Of a stretch of 64,000 nt of DNA, positions 7,527 to 17,505 are shown piece after piece. The first letter of the stretch is position 1, and each line of letters starts with the position of its first letter. The DNA is from Bacteroidota bacterium. GTDB lineage: Bacteria; Bacteroidota; Ignavibacteria; Ignavibacteriales; Ignavibacteriaceae. The DNA lies in assembly GCA_021824145.1 (NCBI GenBank), contig JAKALM010000012.1:48973-112972 (forward strand), in the 5' to 3' direction. The notes beneath the pieces are model-generated. The model saw only the letters and a list, made by a program, of their open reading frames with translations. It was not told the DNA's origin and made no database searches. A program made the translations under genes and the position numbers.

Positions 7527-10500
7527 ATGGATTTAAGAATGAAAAAAATTCTAAATCTTCTTAATAATTTCATATCAATCAAATCCGTTCTAACAGCAAT
7601 CTTTTTCGGATTAGTGTCCATGTTTACTGTACTTGCAGGCATACATGTTTATTTGCCTGGGAGTGTCTCCACTACTGATCCTCGGGAAATATTTAATTCT
7701 ATTGGTTCAGCATTAACCGGTCCTATTGGGGGGATAATTATCTCAGCAATATCGACTTTATTTGCGGCACCGCCGGAATATAAAACATATATATTTTTTA
7801 CTCACTTCATATCAGCAATTTGGATTGGCTGGGCATATAAGAAATTAATTTATGATAAATATGAAATGCCCATGCTTGCTTTTGGCTGGATCGTGCTAAT
7901 GATTATATATTATTTATTATCTACTGAAATATTAATTATCGCTAGTTACTTTTTTATTCCTAGTTTATATACAGAACTTGTTGGCAGGCAAGCTCCTTTT
8001 ATTCAATCATCATTAAAATATTTATACGACTATATTCCTGAATTCTTTTTTTCAACCGCAATTTCCTCTCTCATTATTATTGCGCTGCCTTTTAAATTTA
8101 GAAAACCACTTTGGGGACAATTATCAGATAAAAATAAAATTCCAAATAAGAAACAGAATAAAAAAGATTCTAATAATAAATTATTCAAAAAGAATTTTCT
8201 TGCAGTGCGGCTTGCAATTTGGTTTTTAATCTTGTTCAGCATTCCAACCATTTATTTAAGTGTTTATGTAAGAAATTATTTCCAAGATTTTATTCTTAAC
8301 GAAGAAGGAAAAAAGCAATATGAGTTTGCTGTTCAAGAAGCACATTTATTAAAAGCATTACCGGAAGACTCAATAAGATATTTTAAACATGAAATTCTTA
8401 AAAACAACATACGAAATATTTTCGTTCTTGATAAAGACCTAAATTTTAATCCGAAAGTAAATATTAATGATGAGAGAAATTTACCTCCTATTATCCTGTC
8501 GGAAGCAAACAAAATTGTTATTTCTCAGCAAAAAAGTGGATTCTTTACAGATATCAAATTATCAATTGCTGTCGGTTTTGCTCAGATAAATAATAACGGC
8601 TCTTATATCATTTCAATTTCAGATTCAAAAAATTCTAACGCTCAAATAAATCAATTTGTTTATAACATCATAAAATATATTGGTATAACACTTTTATTAA
8701 TCGCACTCATTTCAGGAATAATAATTTGGTATTTAGTTGGTATCCCATTAAAAAAAATTACTCACGCGGCCTTAGAAATAGGGAATCATAACTATAATGT
8801 TAAAATAGATTCTTCAGATATGACTGATGAAGTGATTGTTCTGGCAGATAGTATTAATACTATGAAAGAAAATATTAAAGGTGCAGAAGAAATGCTTTCA
8901 AATATTCTAAACTCTGTGCCTCAATCGATTTTTTGGAAAGATAAAAATTGTGTGTATTTAGGCTGTAATAAAATTTTTGCAAAATCAGCCGGTTTTGATA
9001 ATCCTTCTCAAATTATTGGGAAAACAGATTATCAGATGCCTTGGAAAAAAGAAGAATCTGATTCATATATTTCTGATGATAAAGAAGTAATCAGCACTGG
9101 ACTTCCTAAATATCATATCATCGAAAAATTCACTGATGTAAACGGCAATCTTTTATGGGTTGATACAACAAAAATTCCTCTCCGAAATTCTGAAAATAAT
9201 ATTTATGGTGTACTTGGAGTTTTTGAGGATATAACTGAGCGTAAAAATGCTGAAGAAGCTTTATTGGCAAATGAAATTAAATATAGAACTCTATTTGAGA
9301 ATGCAAATGATGCTATTTTTCTAATGGATTATGATGTTATAATTGATTGCAACACAAAATCGTTAGAAGTATTTGGATGTAATGTAAAAGAACAGATAAT
9401 TGGTCATACTCCATTTGATTTTTCTCCCAAGATCCAACCGGATAAAAAAAAATCTCGAGAGTCAGCCTTAGAAAAAGTAAATGCGGTATTAAATGGTCAG
9501 CCGCAATTTTTCGAATGGCAGCATGTTAAGCAGAATGGCGAATTATTCTTTGCTGAAATCAGCTTAAATAAAATGGAGATTGAAAGTAAGGTTTTACTGC
9601 AGGCAATTGTTCGCGATATAACAGAAAGAAAAAAGTTAGAGAACGAATTAACGCAATCACGTGCAAATCTTAGCGCCCTTTTTGAAAGTGCAACTGATCT
9701 TATTTGGTCTGTCGATAAGAATTTTAATTTACTGACTTACAATAAAAGATTAGAAGAACATTTTCAGAAAAACTATGGAACTAAAGCTTTTATCGGTGCA
9801 CCATCAGGCTCGTTACTGTCCTCTGACAGATCTAAAATTTGGCCTCCTTTATACCAGCGCGCAATTGATGAAGGACCTTTCCAAACTGAGTACAGTTTAC
9901 CTGATGGTCGAATATTCGAAATGGCAATTCACCCGGTTATTATTAATAATGAAATTACTGGAGTATCTGTTTTTGGAAAAGAAATAACAGAACGTAAACA
10001 AGCCGAAGACGCATTAAGAAAAAGTGAATCATATTACCGTGCCTTTGCAGAAAATTCTCCAGATATTATTGCTGTTTTCGATCGCGACGGAAGATATGAA
10101 TTTGTAAATTCATCAATTTCAAAAGTAAGTAATCTAAAACCAGAAAATTTTGTTGGAAAAAGAATTTTTGAAATTGATGGTTTTAATAAAGAACAAGCGG
10201 AGTTTAGGGAAAAGAAAATAAAAGAAGTATTTATTACACGTCAGCCTTTTGAATTGGAGTTCGAATTTAATAGTCCCGCAGGCCCAAGAATTTTCGAGTG
10301 GCGAGTTTATCCTGTAATTGATGAAACTGGTTTTGTACAATCTGTTTATAGTATAAACCGAGATATAACAGAAAGAAAGGCAATAGAAAAAGAAATATTA
10401 GACAAAAAAGCATTTACAGAACGAATAATAGAACAGTCGCCTGACATTATTTACATATATGATGTTGAACTTGATAAGAACATATTTACTAACAGAAATA

Positions 10501-12299
10501 TTGCGAAATATTTGGGCTATTCAGAAGAAGAATTATCTTCTGAAGATCAAAATTTTTTCAAGAAAGTTCTTCACCCAGATGATATTGCACAATTCCGTTC
10601 GTATTATGAAAAGATTGTGCAATGGGAAAACGAATATGTTTTTGAATTTGAATATAGGATGAAAACAAAAGCTGGTGAATGGAGATGGTTCAGAGGAAAA
10701 GAAAAAGAATTTCAAAGAAATGAACAAGGTAGAATAATATCGTTAGTCGGGACTGTTAGAGACATTACAGAGAATAAAAAATCTGAAGAGGAGCTGCGGA
10801 ATAGTGAACAAAGATTTAAAGTTCTTACTGAAGCTACGTTTGAAGGAATAGTTATTGCAACAGATAGAAAGTTTGTTGATGTGAATGATCAGATGTTAAA
10901 TATTTTTGGTTATTCAAGAGAAAATATAATTGGGAAGAATACAATAGATTTTATAGCTCCTGAATCAAGAGATAAATTTATTGCAAACAGAGATAACTTA
11001 GACATTGGGCCTCTCGAATTTATTGGTATAAAATCTGACGGATCTAGAATTCCCTTTGAAATACGTGCAAAGCATATGGTTATTAATAACAAGGAATATA
11101 GAATATCATCAATTAGAGATATTACCGATAGATTAAAAACCGAAATGGCTTTAAAAGAAGCAATGAACGAAATTGAATTATTAATAAATACTCTGCCGAT
11201 TGCTATTATTTCAGTTAATAGAGATTTGACTGTTAAGCAATATAATGACAAAGCACTAATATTTGATGGGGCAATAAATAGAGATTATCAGTCAAAGCAA
11301 ATATTTGATTTGTTCCCCAAATTAATCTTTATTAAAGATACGCTTGAAAAATCGATCGCAGAAGATAAATATATAAATGAAGATAAAATTGCGTTAGAAC
11401 AATATGGCGAACCAAGAACATTTAACTTAACCATTATTCCGCTAAATAATCCTTTGAATTCCGGTTCAGTAATTATGCTTGAAGAAATTACTGAAAGAAG
11501 AAAAATTGAAAGCCTGATGATTCAAAGCGAAAAGATGTTAAGCGTAGCTGGATTGGCTGCTGGAATGGCTCATGAAATAAATAATCCGCTCGGAACTATT
11601 GTACAAGGCTGCCAAAATATAATTAGAAGAACATCTACTGAACTTCCTAAGAATATTGATGTTGCCAAAAGTCTAAATATTGATATGAGCGCACTTGAGA
11701 GTTATTTTAAGCAGCGCCAAATTTATGATATTTTAGATTCAATGCGCCATGCAGTTGAAAAAGCTTCTGATATAATCAAGAATATGCTTCAATTCAGCAG
11801 AAAGAGCGAATCGAAAAAAGTATTATATCCTATGTCTAAACTAGTTGAAGAGACGCTTGATCTTGCATATAATGATTATGATCTAAAGAAAAAATACGAT
11901 TTTAGAAGTATAAGAATAATTAAGGATTTTCAAGATGAATTGCCATTAGTAAGAATTACTATTACCGAAATACAACAGGTTATTCTTAATATCCTTAGAA
12001 ATGCATCTCATGCATTTAAATCCAAATTCTATAAAAATAATGAACCAACAATTAAAATTATTTTAAGAAAAGAAGGACGTTTTATAATATTGGAAATTGA
12101 AGATAATGGGCCTGGAATCGACGAAAAAATAAAGCAAAGAATTTTTGAACCGTTTTTCACCACAAAAGAAGTTGGAGAAGGCACCGGATTAGGACTTTCA
12201 GTTTCTTATATGATTATTACAAATAACCATCAAGGTACTATAACAGTTGAATCTGTTAAAGGAATGGGAGCTAAATTTATAATAAAACTTCCTTTATAG
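7527..12299 (+). CDS. Membrane sensor histidine kinase with HAMP and seven PAS domains
   Basis: The 1590-residue protein begins with a five- to six-helix membrane region (about 10-190) resembling MASE/5TM sensor regions. There follow a helix at about 230-250, an extracytoplasmic segment (255-385), another helix (385-408) and a HAMP domain (about 405-458). Seven PAS units follow, each closed by a DIT(E/D)-type PAC end near residues 567, 696, 818, 944, 1078, 1198 and 1319. The kinase core has the H-box GMAHEINNPLG (H1349), an N-box (ILNILRNASHAF, about 1485), DNGPGI (about 1526) and GEGTGLGL (about 1552), so it should be active. It has no receiver of its own; a lone receiver starts nine bases after its stop. 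It may start at M1 (7527) or M5 (7539). The stimulus is unknown; small molecules or redox state are usual for PAS domains. Confidence 0.92.
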   Translation: MDLRMKKILNLLNNFISIKSVLTAIFFGLVSMFTVLAGIHVYLPGSVSTTDPREIFNSIGSALTGPIGGIIISAISTLFAAPPEYKTYIFFTHFISAIWIGWAYKKLIYDKYEMPMLAFGWIVLMIIYYLLSTEILIIASYFFIPSLYTELVGRQAPFIQSSLKYLYDYIPEFFFSTAISSLIIIALPFKFRKPLWGQLSDKNKIPNKKQNKKDSNNKLFKKNFLAVRLAIWFLILFSIPTIYLSVYVRNYFQDFILNEEGKKQYEFAVQEAHLLKALPEDSIRYFKHEILKNNIRNIFVLDKDLNFNPKVNINDERNLPPIILSEANKIVISQQKSGFFTDIKLSIAVGFAQINNNGSYIISISDSKNSNAQINQFVYNIIKYIGITLLLIALISGIIIWYLVGIPLKKITHAALEIGNHNYNVKIDSSDMTDEVIVLADSINTMKENIKGAEEMLSNILNSVPQSIFWKDKNCVYLGCNKIFAKSAGFDNPSQIIGKTDYQMPWKKEESDSYISDDKEVISTGLPKYHIIEKFTDVNGNLLWVDTTKIPLRNSENNIYGVLGVFEDITERKNAEEALLANEIKYRTLFENANDAIFLMDYDVIIDCNTKSLEVFGCNVKEQIIGHTPFDFSPKIQPDKKKSRESALEKVNAVLNGQPQFFEWQHVKQNGELFFAEISLNKMEIESKVLLQAIVRDITERKKLENELTQSRANLSALFESATDLIWSVDKNFNLLTYNKRLEEHFQKNYGTKAFIGAPSGSLLSSDRSKIWPPLYQRAIDEGPFQTEYSLPDGRIFEMAIHPVIINNEITGVSVFGKEITERKQAEDALRKSESYYRAFAENSPDIIAVFDRDGRYEFVNSSISKVSNLKPENFVGKRIFEIDGFNKEQAEFREKKIKEVFITRQPFELEFEFNSPAGPRIFEWRVYPVIDETGFVQSVYSINRDITERKAIEKEILDKKAFTERIIEQSPDIIYIYDVELDKNIFTNRNIAKYLGYSEEELSSEDQNFFKKVLHPDDIAQFRSYYEKIVQWENEYVFEFEYRMKTKAGEWRWFRGKEKEFQRNEQGRIISLVGTVRDITENKKSEEELRNSEQRFKVLTEATFEGIVIATDRKFVDVNDQMLNIFGYSRENIIGKNTIDFIAPESRDKFIANRDNLDIGPLEFIGIKSDGSRIPFEIRAKHMVINNKEYRISSIRDITDRLKTEMALKEAMNEIELLINTLPIAIISVNRDLTVKQYNDKALIFDGAINRDYQSKQIFDLFPKLIFIKDTLEKSIAEDKYINEDKIALEQYGEPRTFNLTIIPLNNPLNSGSVIMLEEITERRKIESLMIQSEKMLSVAGLAAGMAHEINNPLGTIVQGCQNIIRRTSTELPKNIDVAKSLNIDMSALESYFKQRQIYDILDSMRHAVEKASDIIKNMLQFSRKSESKKVLYPMSKLVEETLDLAYNDYDLKKKYDFRSIRIIKDFQDELPLVRITITEIQQVILNILRNASHAFKSKFYKNNEPTIKIILRKEGRFIILEIEDNGPGIDEKIKQRIFEPFFTTKEVGEGTGLGLSVSYMIITNNHQGTITVESVKGMGAKFIIKLPL

Positions 12300-12308
12300 G
12301 TAATACAG

Positions 12309-12686
12309 ATGAAATCAATAAAAGTATTGTTATTGGATGATGATGTTTCTCTGCGGTTTAATATGGAAATGTATTTATCCGATGAAGGTTTTGAAACTAA
12401 ATCGGCTGATAATGCGGACTTAGCATTAAACTTGTTGGAAAAAAATAAATTTGACGTTGCTATTGTTGATATTCGACTTCCTGGGCTAAATGGTGAAGAA
12501 TTTATAAAGCTTGCGATTAAAAAATATCCCAGACTAAAATTTATTATATACACAGGCTCCATTAAATATTATATTCCCAACGATCTAAAAGAAATAGGTA
12601 TTACAAAATCGCAAATTTTTATTAAACCAATAAGCGATATGAAAAAGTTTGTAAAAAAAATTCGATCTTTGGCTGAAGATGTTTGA
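12309..12686 (+). CDS. Single-domain response regulator
   Basis: The 125-residue protein is a receiver domain with no output domain. Phospho-acceptor D54 lies in VAIVDIRLPGLNG, the acidic pocket is LLLDDD (D10-D12), the switch Thr is in IIYTGS, and the conserved Lys is in FIKPIS. It lies nine bases after the seven-PAS kinase and overlaps the next gene by eight bases, so the kinase at 7527 is its likely phosphodonor. A lone receiver could act as a phosphate shuttle to the kinases downstream or as a protein-binding switch. Which applies is not visible. Confidence 0.9.
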   Translation: MKSIKVLLLDDDVSLRFNMEMYLSDEGFETKSADNADLALNLLEKNKFDVAIVDIRLPGLNGEEFIKLAIKKYPRLKFIIYTGSIKYYIPNDLKEIGITKSQIFIKPISDMKKFVKKIRSLAEDV

Positions 12687-13857
12687 TGAAAATAAAATAT
12701 TAGAGAAAAAAATCTGCATCATTGATGATGATATAGATTTTGCAAAAGGATTATCCGATTATTTCGAAGATTCAGGATATGAAGTAATCGTAGCTAATGA
12801 TGAAATAAAGGGATTTGATTTGATTAAAGAAATGAAACCTAATATCGTTTTTCTGGATCTTGGATTAAAAAATGTAAGCGGTATTGAAGTTCTTAAGCAA
12901 ATTAAAATGTATAACCAATTCCTTCCTGTAATAATAATTTCCGGCACTGAAATTTTGCATGAAGCTGTTGAAGCCGTTAAACAGGGCGCTGATGATTTCA
13001 TTTCAAAACCAATTCTTGAGCTGAAAGAAGTTGAAATTTGTGTGGCAAAAGCTCTAGAGAAAAATAATCTAAAGCTTGAGCTGAATGCTTACAAGGAAAA
13101 CTTAGAAAAAATAATTGGAACCAGAACTAAAGAATTAAATGAAAAAACTTTTGCTCTTGAAAGGGCAAACAAATCTTTAATTGAAGAAATCGAAAGAAGA
13201 ATTGCTGCAGAAGAATACATAAAGCGCGGAAGTTTAAATATTATTAATGCCTTGGAAGAGGAAAGAAAAAGGCTTTCTTTAGATTTACATGACTCCTTTG
13301 GGCCTAAACTTATGTTTGCAAAAATAAGTTTAGAGTTATATGAAAAAGAATTGTCCGGTGATAAAATCCACTTAAAAAATGCCATCGATACAATTAATAA
13401 AATGAGTGAAGAAATAAGATTCATTATTAAAACACTTTATCCTCAATCAATAGATAAATATGCATTAACTCAAAATATTAAAACTCTTATTAAAAACTTT
13501 GAGGAAATGTCAGACATAAAATTTTCTTTTGATCTTAAAGGCACAGAAGTAGATTTTGATCCAAAAATTAAATTAAACGTTTATAGAGTATTTCAAGAAG
13601 CTTTCAATAATATTATCAAGCATTCTAAAGCAAAAAATGTTACAATTAAATTGAACTTTTCTGAATTTAAATTAAATGCTGAAATTAAAGATGATGGGGT
13701 TGGATTTATCTTAAACCAAAATCAAAATGATGACCATGGCACTGGTCTATTTAGTATGAATGAACGGATAAAACATTTAAATGGCGAAATTAATATTTTT
13801 TCTGAATTTGGAAAGGGTTCTCAAATAAATTTTGAAATTCCTTTAACTCTAAAATGA
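12679..13857 (+). CDS. Receiver-HisKA_3 histidine kinase (NarX/DegS-type core)
   Basis: The 392-residue soluble protein has an N-terminal receiver (about 10-125; D60 in VFLDLGL, Lys in FISKPI). A coiled-coil linker follows (about 135-185), then a HisKA_3 dimerisation region with H204 in LSLDLHDSFG, and an ATPase domain (about 290-392; DDGVGF and the GTGLFSM motif). The DLHD-type H-box is typical of kinases that act on NarL/LuxR-type regulators. Exactly such a regulator is encoded by the next gene, which overlaps this one by four bases. With the receiver in front, the protein can pass a signal from the upstream seven-PAS kinase to the NarL-type regulator. Pairing is inferred from order and families. 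Confidence 0.9.
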   Translation: MFDENKILEKKICIIDDDIDFAKGLSDYFEDSGYEVIVANDEIKGFDLIKEMKPNIVFLDLGLKNVSGIEVLKQIKMYNQFLPVIIISGTEILHEAVEAVKQGADDFISKPILELKEVEICVAKALEKNNLKLELNAYKENLEKIIGTRTKELNEKTFALERANKSLIEEIERRIAAEEYIKRGSLNIINALEEERKRLSLDLHDSFGPKLMFAKISLELYEKELSGDKIHLKNAIDTINKMSEEIRFIIKTLYPQSIDKYALTQNIKTLIKNFEEMSDIKFSFDLKGTEVDFDPKIKLNVYRVFQEAFNNIIKHSKAKNVTIKLNFSEFKLNAEIKDDGVGFILNQNQNDDHGTGLFSMNERIKHLNGEINIFSEFGKGSQINFEIPLTLK

Positions 13858-14477
13858 ATAAGATACTATTAGTTGACGATCATAAAATTGTAAGAGATGG
13901 AATTAAATCTGCTCTTGCTTCAGAATCTTCTTTTGAAGTTGTTGGGGAAGCATCGAATGGTATTGAGGCAGTTGAATTAACAAAAAAACTTTCTCCAAAT
14001 TTAATAGTTATGGATATAAATATGCCGATGATGGATGGAGTTGAAGCTACAAAGGAAATTAGAAAATTTAATAAAAATGTAAAAATATTAATTCTTACAA
14101 TGCTGGAAGATGAACATTATGTTTTGGATGCCTTGTCTTCTGGTATAAATGGCTATGTCTTTAAAATGACAGGCATAGATGATTTCATTCTTTCTTTAAA
14201 AATAATTTCTGAAGGAGAGGATTATTTTGACAGTAAAGTAACTAAAATCTTACTTGAAAGCAGGGAGAAAAGCTCTGTAAAGAAAAATGAATTAAGTTCT
14301 AGAGAACTTGAGATTCTTAAGTTAATTGCACAAGGATTGACTAGTAAAGAAATAGGTGAATATTTATTTATAAGTTCGCACACTGTTCAAAAACATAGAA
14401 AGAATATAATCCGTAAATTAAATTTACACGGTACTGCTGAACTTGTAAAATATTCAATTGAAAATAATTTAGTCTAA
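13854..14477 (+). CDS. NarL/LuxR-family response regulator
   Basis: The 207-residue protein has a receiver (1-120; D54 in LIVMDINMPMMDG, switch Thr in LILTML, Lys in YVFKM) and a LuxR-type helix-turn-helix (about 145-207; LSSRELEILKLIAQGLTSKEI). It is a DNA-binding regulator, probably phosphorylated by the HisKA_3 kinase whose gene overlaps its start. Target genes are unknown; the porin at 15882 and the genes after it are candidates because they follow in the same direction. A 121-base gap separates it from the next kinase gene, so a new promoter may start there. Confidence 0.93.
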   Translation: MNKILLVDDHKIVRDGIKSALASESSFEVVGEASNGIEAVELTKKLSPNLIVMDINMPMMDGVEATKEIRKFNKNVKILILTMLEDEHYVLDALSSGINGYVFKMTGIDDFILSLKIISEGEDYFDSKVTKILLESREKSSVKKNELSSRELEILKLIAQGLTSKEIGEYLFISSHTVQKHRKNIIRKLNLHGTAELVKYSIENNLV

Positions 14478-14598
14478 TATATCATTTCTAAAAAATACCC
14501 ACTTTTAGTACCTCGAAATACCTTTCAATGGTTATTTAAGCCGCCACATTAATTCCGAATATTAGGTGAGGATAATAAAATAATTTTAAAGGCCTCTT

Positions 14599-15846
14599 AT
14601 GTATGTACATGAATCGAAAAATCACTTTATAATTCATCCATACTATTCTTTGTCGAATTTAAAGTTATTGATTATTGATGATGATGAAGCTCTTTCTAAA
14701 AGTATAAAATTCTTTTTTGAAGACCATGAATGCGAGGTTGTTGTTGCTAATAATGGACAAAAAGGTCTTGAAAAATTTCAACAAGAAAATCCTGATATAG
14801 TATTAGTTGATTTAAATATGCCAGATATAGATGGACATTACGTAATTGCTGAAATTAAACGCAGCTCTCCGGATATACCAATTATTGTTATTTCTGGAAC
14901 TAGTGTTATAAAAGAAGCTATTCGATCTATGAATTTAGGAGCATGGGATTTTGTTACCAAACCAATTATGAATTTTGAAGAACTGGAAATGAGCGTGCTA
15001 AGAGTTCTTGAAAAAGCTTTTCTAATTGAAGAGAATAAAATTTATAAATCAAATTTAGAATTCTTAGTTGAACAAAGAACAGATGAACTTGAAAAAAAGA
15101 AATCTGAATTGGAGAAGGTCATTGATGAACTGAAAATTGCTAAAGAAAAAGCAGAACAATCTGATAAGTTAAAAACAGAATTTCTTGCTCAAGTTTCACA
15201 TGAAATTAGAACGCCGTTAAATATTATCGTATCTCATATTTCTTTGTGCCAGGAAAGCATAGAAAATAATCCCGATCTGAAATTTATAAATGGCTTCAAA
15301 AATATCAAAAAAGCTAGTGATAGATTAATCAGAACTGTTGAGTTTATCTTAGATATGTCGGAGCTGCAAGCTGGAATGTATGACTATAGACCACAAGCTG
15401 TTGATATCAAACAAACATTAATTGAATTTGCCTTTAACTATAGTGAAAAAATAAAAGAAAAAAAACTAGAATTGGGACTGAATTTTACACAAGATGATAC
15501 TATTGCAAACCTTGATAAATATTCTTTTGAAAGAATAATTGAAAACCTAATTGATAATGCTTACAAATTTACTCATAAAGGCTCAATTGAAATAAATCTC
15601 TGGTCAATGAATGATTTTTATATCGTTGAGATCGAAGATTCCGGTGAAGGTATTTCAGAAGAGTATATGAAAAAGCTGTTTACACCATTTACTCAAGAAG
15701 ACGTTGGATATGGAAGGAGATACGAAGGTAATGGGCTCGGTTTAGCCATGACAAAAAAATTTTGTAGTCTTAATTCAATTGAATTAAAAATTGTAAGTAA
15801 AAAGAACGAAGGAACAAATGTAAAACTTTATATCAAAGCTAAATAA
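14599..15846 (+). CDS. Receiver-HisKA histidine kinase
   Basis: The 415-residue soluble protein has an N-terminal receiver (about 20-140; D71 in IVLVDLNMPDIDG, Lys in FVTKPI), a coiled coil (about 155-195), a HisKA domain with H201 in VSHEIRTPL, and an ATPase domain (about 300-415) with N-box ENLIDNAYKF, DSGEGI and GNGLGLAM. The receiver-first, kinase-last order means that its activity may be switched by another kinase. The lone receiver or the seven-PAS kinase upstream are possible inputs. No membrane segment is present. It lies 36 bases before the porin gene. The N-terminal 20 residues are not part of the receiver, and a later start is possible. Confidence 0.9.
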   Translation: MYVHESKNHFIIHPYYSLSNLKLLIIDDDEALSKSIKFFFEDHECEVVVANNGQKGLEKFQQENPDIVLVDLNMPDIDGHYVIAEIKRSSPDIPIIVISGTSVIKEAIRSMNLGAWDFVTKPIMNFEELEMSVLRVLEKAFLIEENKIYKSNLEFLVEQRTDELEKKKSELEKVIDELKIAKEKAEQSDKLKTEFLAQVSHEIRTPLNIIVSHISLCQESIENNPDLKFINGFKNIKKASDRLIRTVEFILDMSELQAGMYDYRPQAVDIKQTLIEFAFNYSEKIKEKKLELGLNFTQDDTIANLDKYSFERIIENLIDNAYKFTHKGSIEINLWSMNDFYIVEIEDSGEGISEEYMKKLFTPFTQEDVGYGRRYEGNGLGLAMTKKFCSLNSIELKIVSKKNEGTNVKLYIKAK

Positions 15847-15881
15847 ATAAAATAATCAAATCTAAAAATAAGGAGAATAGA

Positions 15882-17057
15882 ATGAAACGATTATTACCTT
15901 TACTCTTGGGAACTCTAATTATACTTATAGGCAGCACAATCACCTTCGGCCAAAGTGATTTGCAAATATTTGGATTCTTCCAAACAACATTGACCAAATT
16001 AAATGGCGGATATTCAGTTGTATCTGAAGTCCCTCCTTCAATTTTTGGTACTTCTCAATTAACTTTAGACCAACAGCAAAATGACTACTTAAGTCCTTCA
16101 GTTCAACAGTTAAATATCTTTGCAAGAAAAGAAATTGACCAGAATTTTACTGCTTGGGTAAATTTAGAAATTACTGGTACATACAATAGTAGGCTTAACT
16201 GGGGCGGTTTAACATTGCAGGAAGCTTGGGTAAATTATCAATCAAGCGATGCATTGAACATCAAAGCTGGAATATTAGTCCCTCGCTTTGCATATCTGAA
16301 TGAAATAAAAAATAAAATGCCTCTGCTTCCGTATATCTTTCGTCCATTAGCTTATGAATCTTCTGTTCAGAATATAAATGATGAAGATTATGTACCTCAA
16401 CGAGCTTTCTTGCAAGTGTTTGGAAATTTATCTTCTGGAAATATCATTTTTGATTATGCCGCCTTTGTAGGGCCTTCAGAAAGTTCATATATATCTTCAA
16501 ATGTTGTTGGCGGATACAGTGTTGATACTACAGATTTCAAATTATTTGGCGCACGCGTAGGATTAAAATATAAAGATTTAGGTTTTGGAATATCTGGTAC
16601 ATCAGATAAAAGCAATCAAAAAAGCACTATTAAACAAAGTGTCCCTAGGACTAGGCTCGCATTTGATTTAGAATATTCTGCGTATAATTTCTTTTTAAAC
16701 TCAGAGTATATAGCTATTCATCTTAGCCCTCAGAATACTACTCAGAATTTGGATAAATTATTTTATTATGGAACACTAGGGTATAACTTCAATGATAATT
16801 TATTAGCGTATGGAAGCTACAGTTATATTACTGTCTATGATGACCTCAATGGTCAAATTGCAAAAGCTGGCATGAAAAGTCTTACTTTCGGTCTCGATTA
16901 TAAGCCTACCAGTGCTGTCGTTTTAAAGGCTTCAGTAAGTCACTTTTATGGCAGTTCAAATGTAAACCTGGTTTTAAATCCGTCACTTCCTGCTTTCAAT
17001 ACAGATGTTGATGTAAATATAAGAGTCGCTCAATTAGCGGTAAGTGTATTATTTTAA
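15882..17057 (+). CDS. Outer-membrane porin-like beta-barrel
   Basis: The 391-residue protein starts with a signal peptide (about residues 1-24, ending ...ITFGQ). The rest has alternating beta-strand patterns rich in aromatic residues and glycine, such as LQIFGFFQTTL at the start of the mature part, and the chain ends in a strand finishing with LAVSVLF (terminal Phe, typical of outer-membrane barrels). It resembles phosphate-selective or DcaP-like porins in architecture, with no closer assignment from reading alone. A purine-rich AAGGAGAA ribosome binding site lies about six bases before the ATG. It precedes a phosphate-binding-protein-like gene and a chemoreceptor gene with short spacing, which suggests that the three work on one ligand. 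Confidence 0.75.
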   Translation: MKRLLPLLLGTLIILIGSTITFGQSDLQIFGFFQTTLTKLNGGYSVVSEVPPSIFGTSQLTLDQQQNDYLSPSVQQLNIFARKEIDQNFTAWVNLEITGTYNSRLNWGGLTLQEAWVNYQSSDALNIKAGILVPRFAYLNEIKNKMPLLPYIFRPLAYESSVQNINDEDYVPQRAFLQVFGNLSSGNIIFDYAAFVGPSESSYISSNVVGGYSVDTTDFKLFGARVGLKYKDLGFGISGTSDKSNQKSTIKQSVPRTRLAFDLEYSAYNFFLNSEYIAIHLSPQNTTQNLDKLFYYGTLGYNFNDNLLAYGSYSYITVYDDLNGQIAKAGMKSLTFGLDYKPTSAVVLKASVSHFYGSSNVNLVLNPSLPAFNTDVDVNIRVAQLAVSVLF

Positions 17058-17074
17058 TTAACTGAGAGGAAAAA

Positions 17075-17491
17075 ATGAAAAATACTTTTTTAATTATTGT
17101 ATCATTATTTTTAATCGCTTCTGCTGCTCATGCTCAAGTAAGCGTAATTGTAAATAAATCTGTACCTGAAAACGGAATTCCTGCTTCGAAGCTTGCAAAT
17201 ATTTATTCACTTGAAATTACTAAATGGGGAAACGGTTCAAGAATAGTTGTGTTCGATTATAGTTCAGCAAATAATCAGCAAAATAGTTTCTACAGTTATA
17301 TAAGCAAAAGCTCGCTCGATTTGAAAAAAGAGTGGATGAAAAAACAATTAACCGGTGAAGCAAAAGCTCCTGAAACATTAAACTCAGATGATGAGGTATT
17401 AGCCAAAGTTGCTTCAACGCCGGGAGCAATCGGTTATGTGAAAAGTTCTTTAGTTAATAGTTCTGTAAAAGGGGTTGCAGAAATAAAATAA
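17075..17491 (+). CDS. Small periplasmic phosphate-binding-protein-like protein
   Basis: The 138-residue protein has a signal peptide (residues 1-21, ending AHAQ). The mature part resembles one lobe of PstS-like substrate-binding proteins: SVIVNKSVP, then a segment like the LANIYSLEITKWGNGSRI stretch of that family, and near the end TPGAIGYVKSS. It is about half the length of a true PstS. No ABC-transporter permease or ATPase gene is nearby, so it is unlikely to serve transport. Between a porin and a chemoreceptor gene it may present a ligand to a sensor. The binding specificity cannot be read from sequence. Confidence 0.75.
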   Translation: MKNTFLIIVSLFLIASAAHAQVSVIVNKSVPENGIPASKLANIYSLEITKWGNGSRIVVFDYSSANNQQNSFYSYISKSSLDLKKEWMKKQLTGEAKAPETLNSDDEVLAKVASTPGAIGYVKSSLVNSSVKGVAEIK

Positions 17492-17505
17492 CCTAAGGGA
17501 ATATT

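Noticed and set aside
10910..11251. Antisense open frames within the large kinase and other long genes
   Set aside because: They run opposite to clearly conserved coding sequence, lack ribosome binding sites and encode no recognisable domain; they arise from AT-rich codon use.
17075..17491. PstS of a phosphate ABC transporter
   Set aside because: It is about half the usual length and no pstC, pstA or pstB genes are near.
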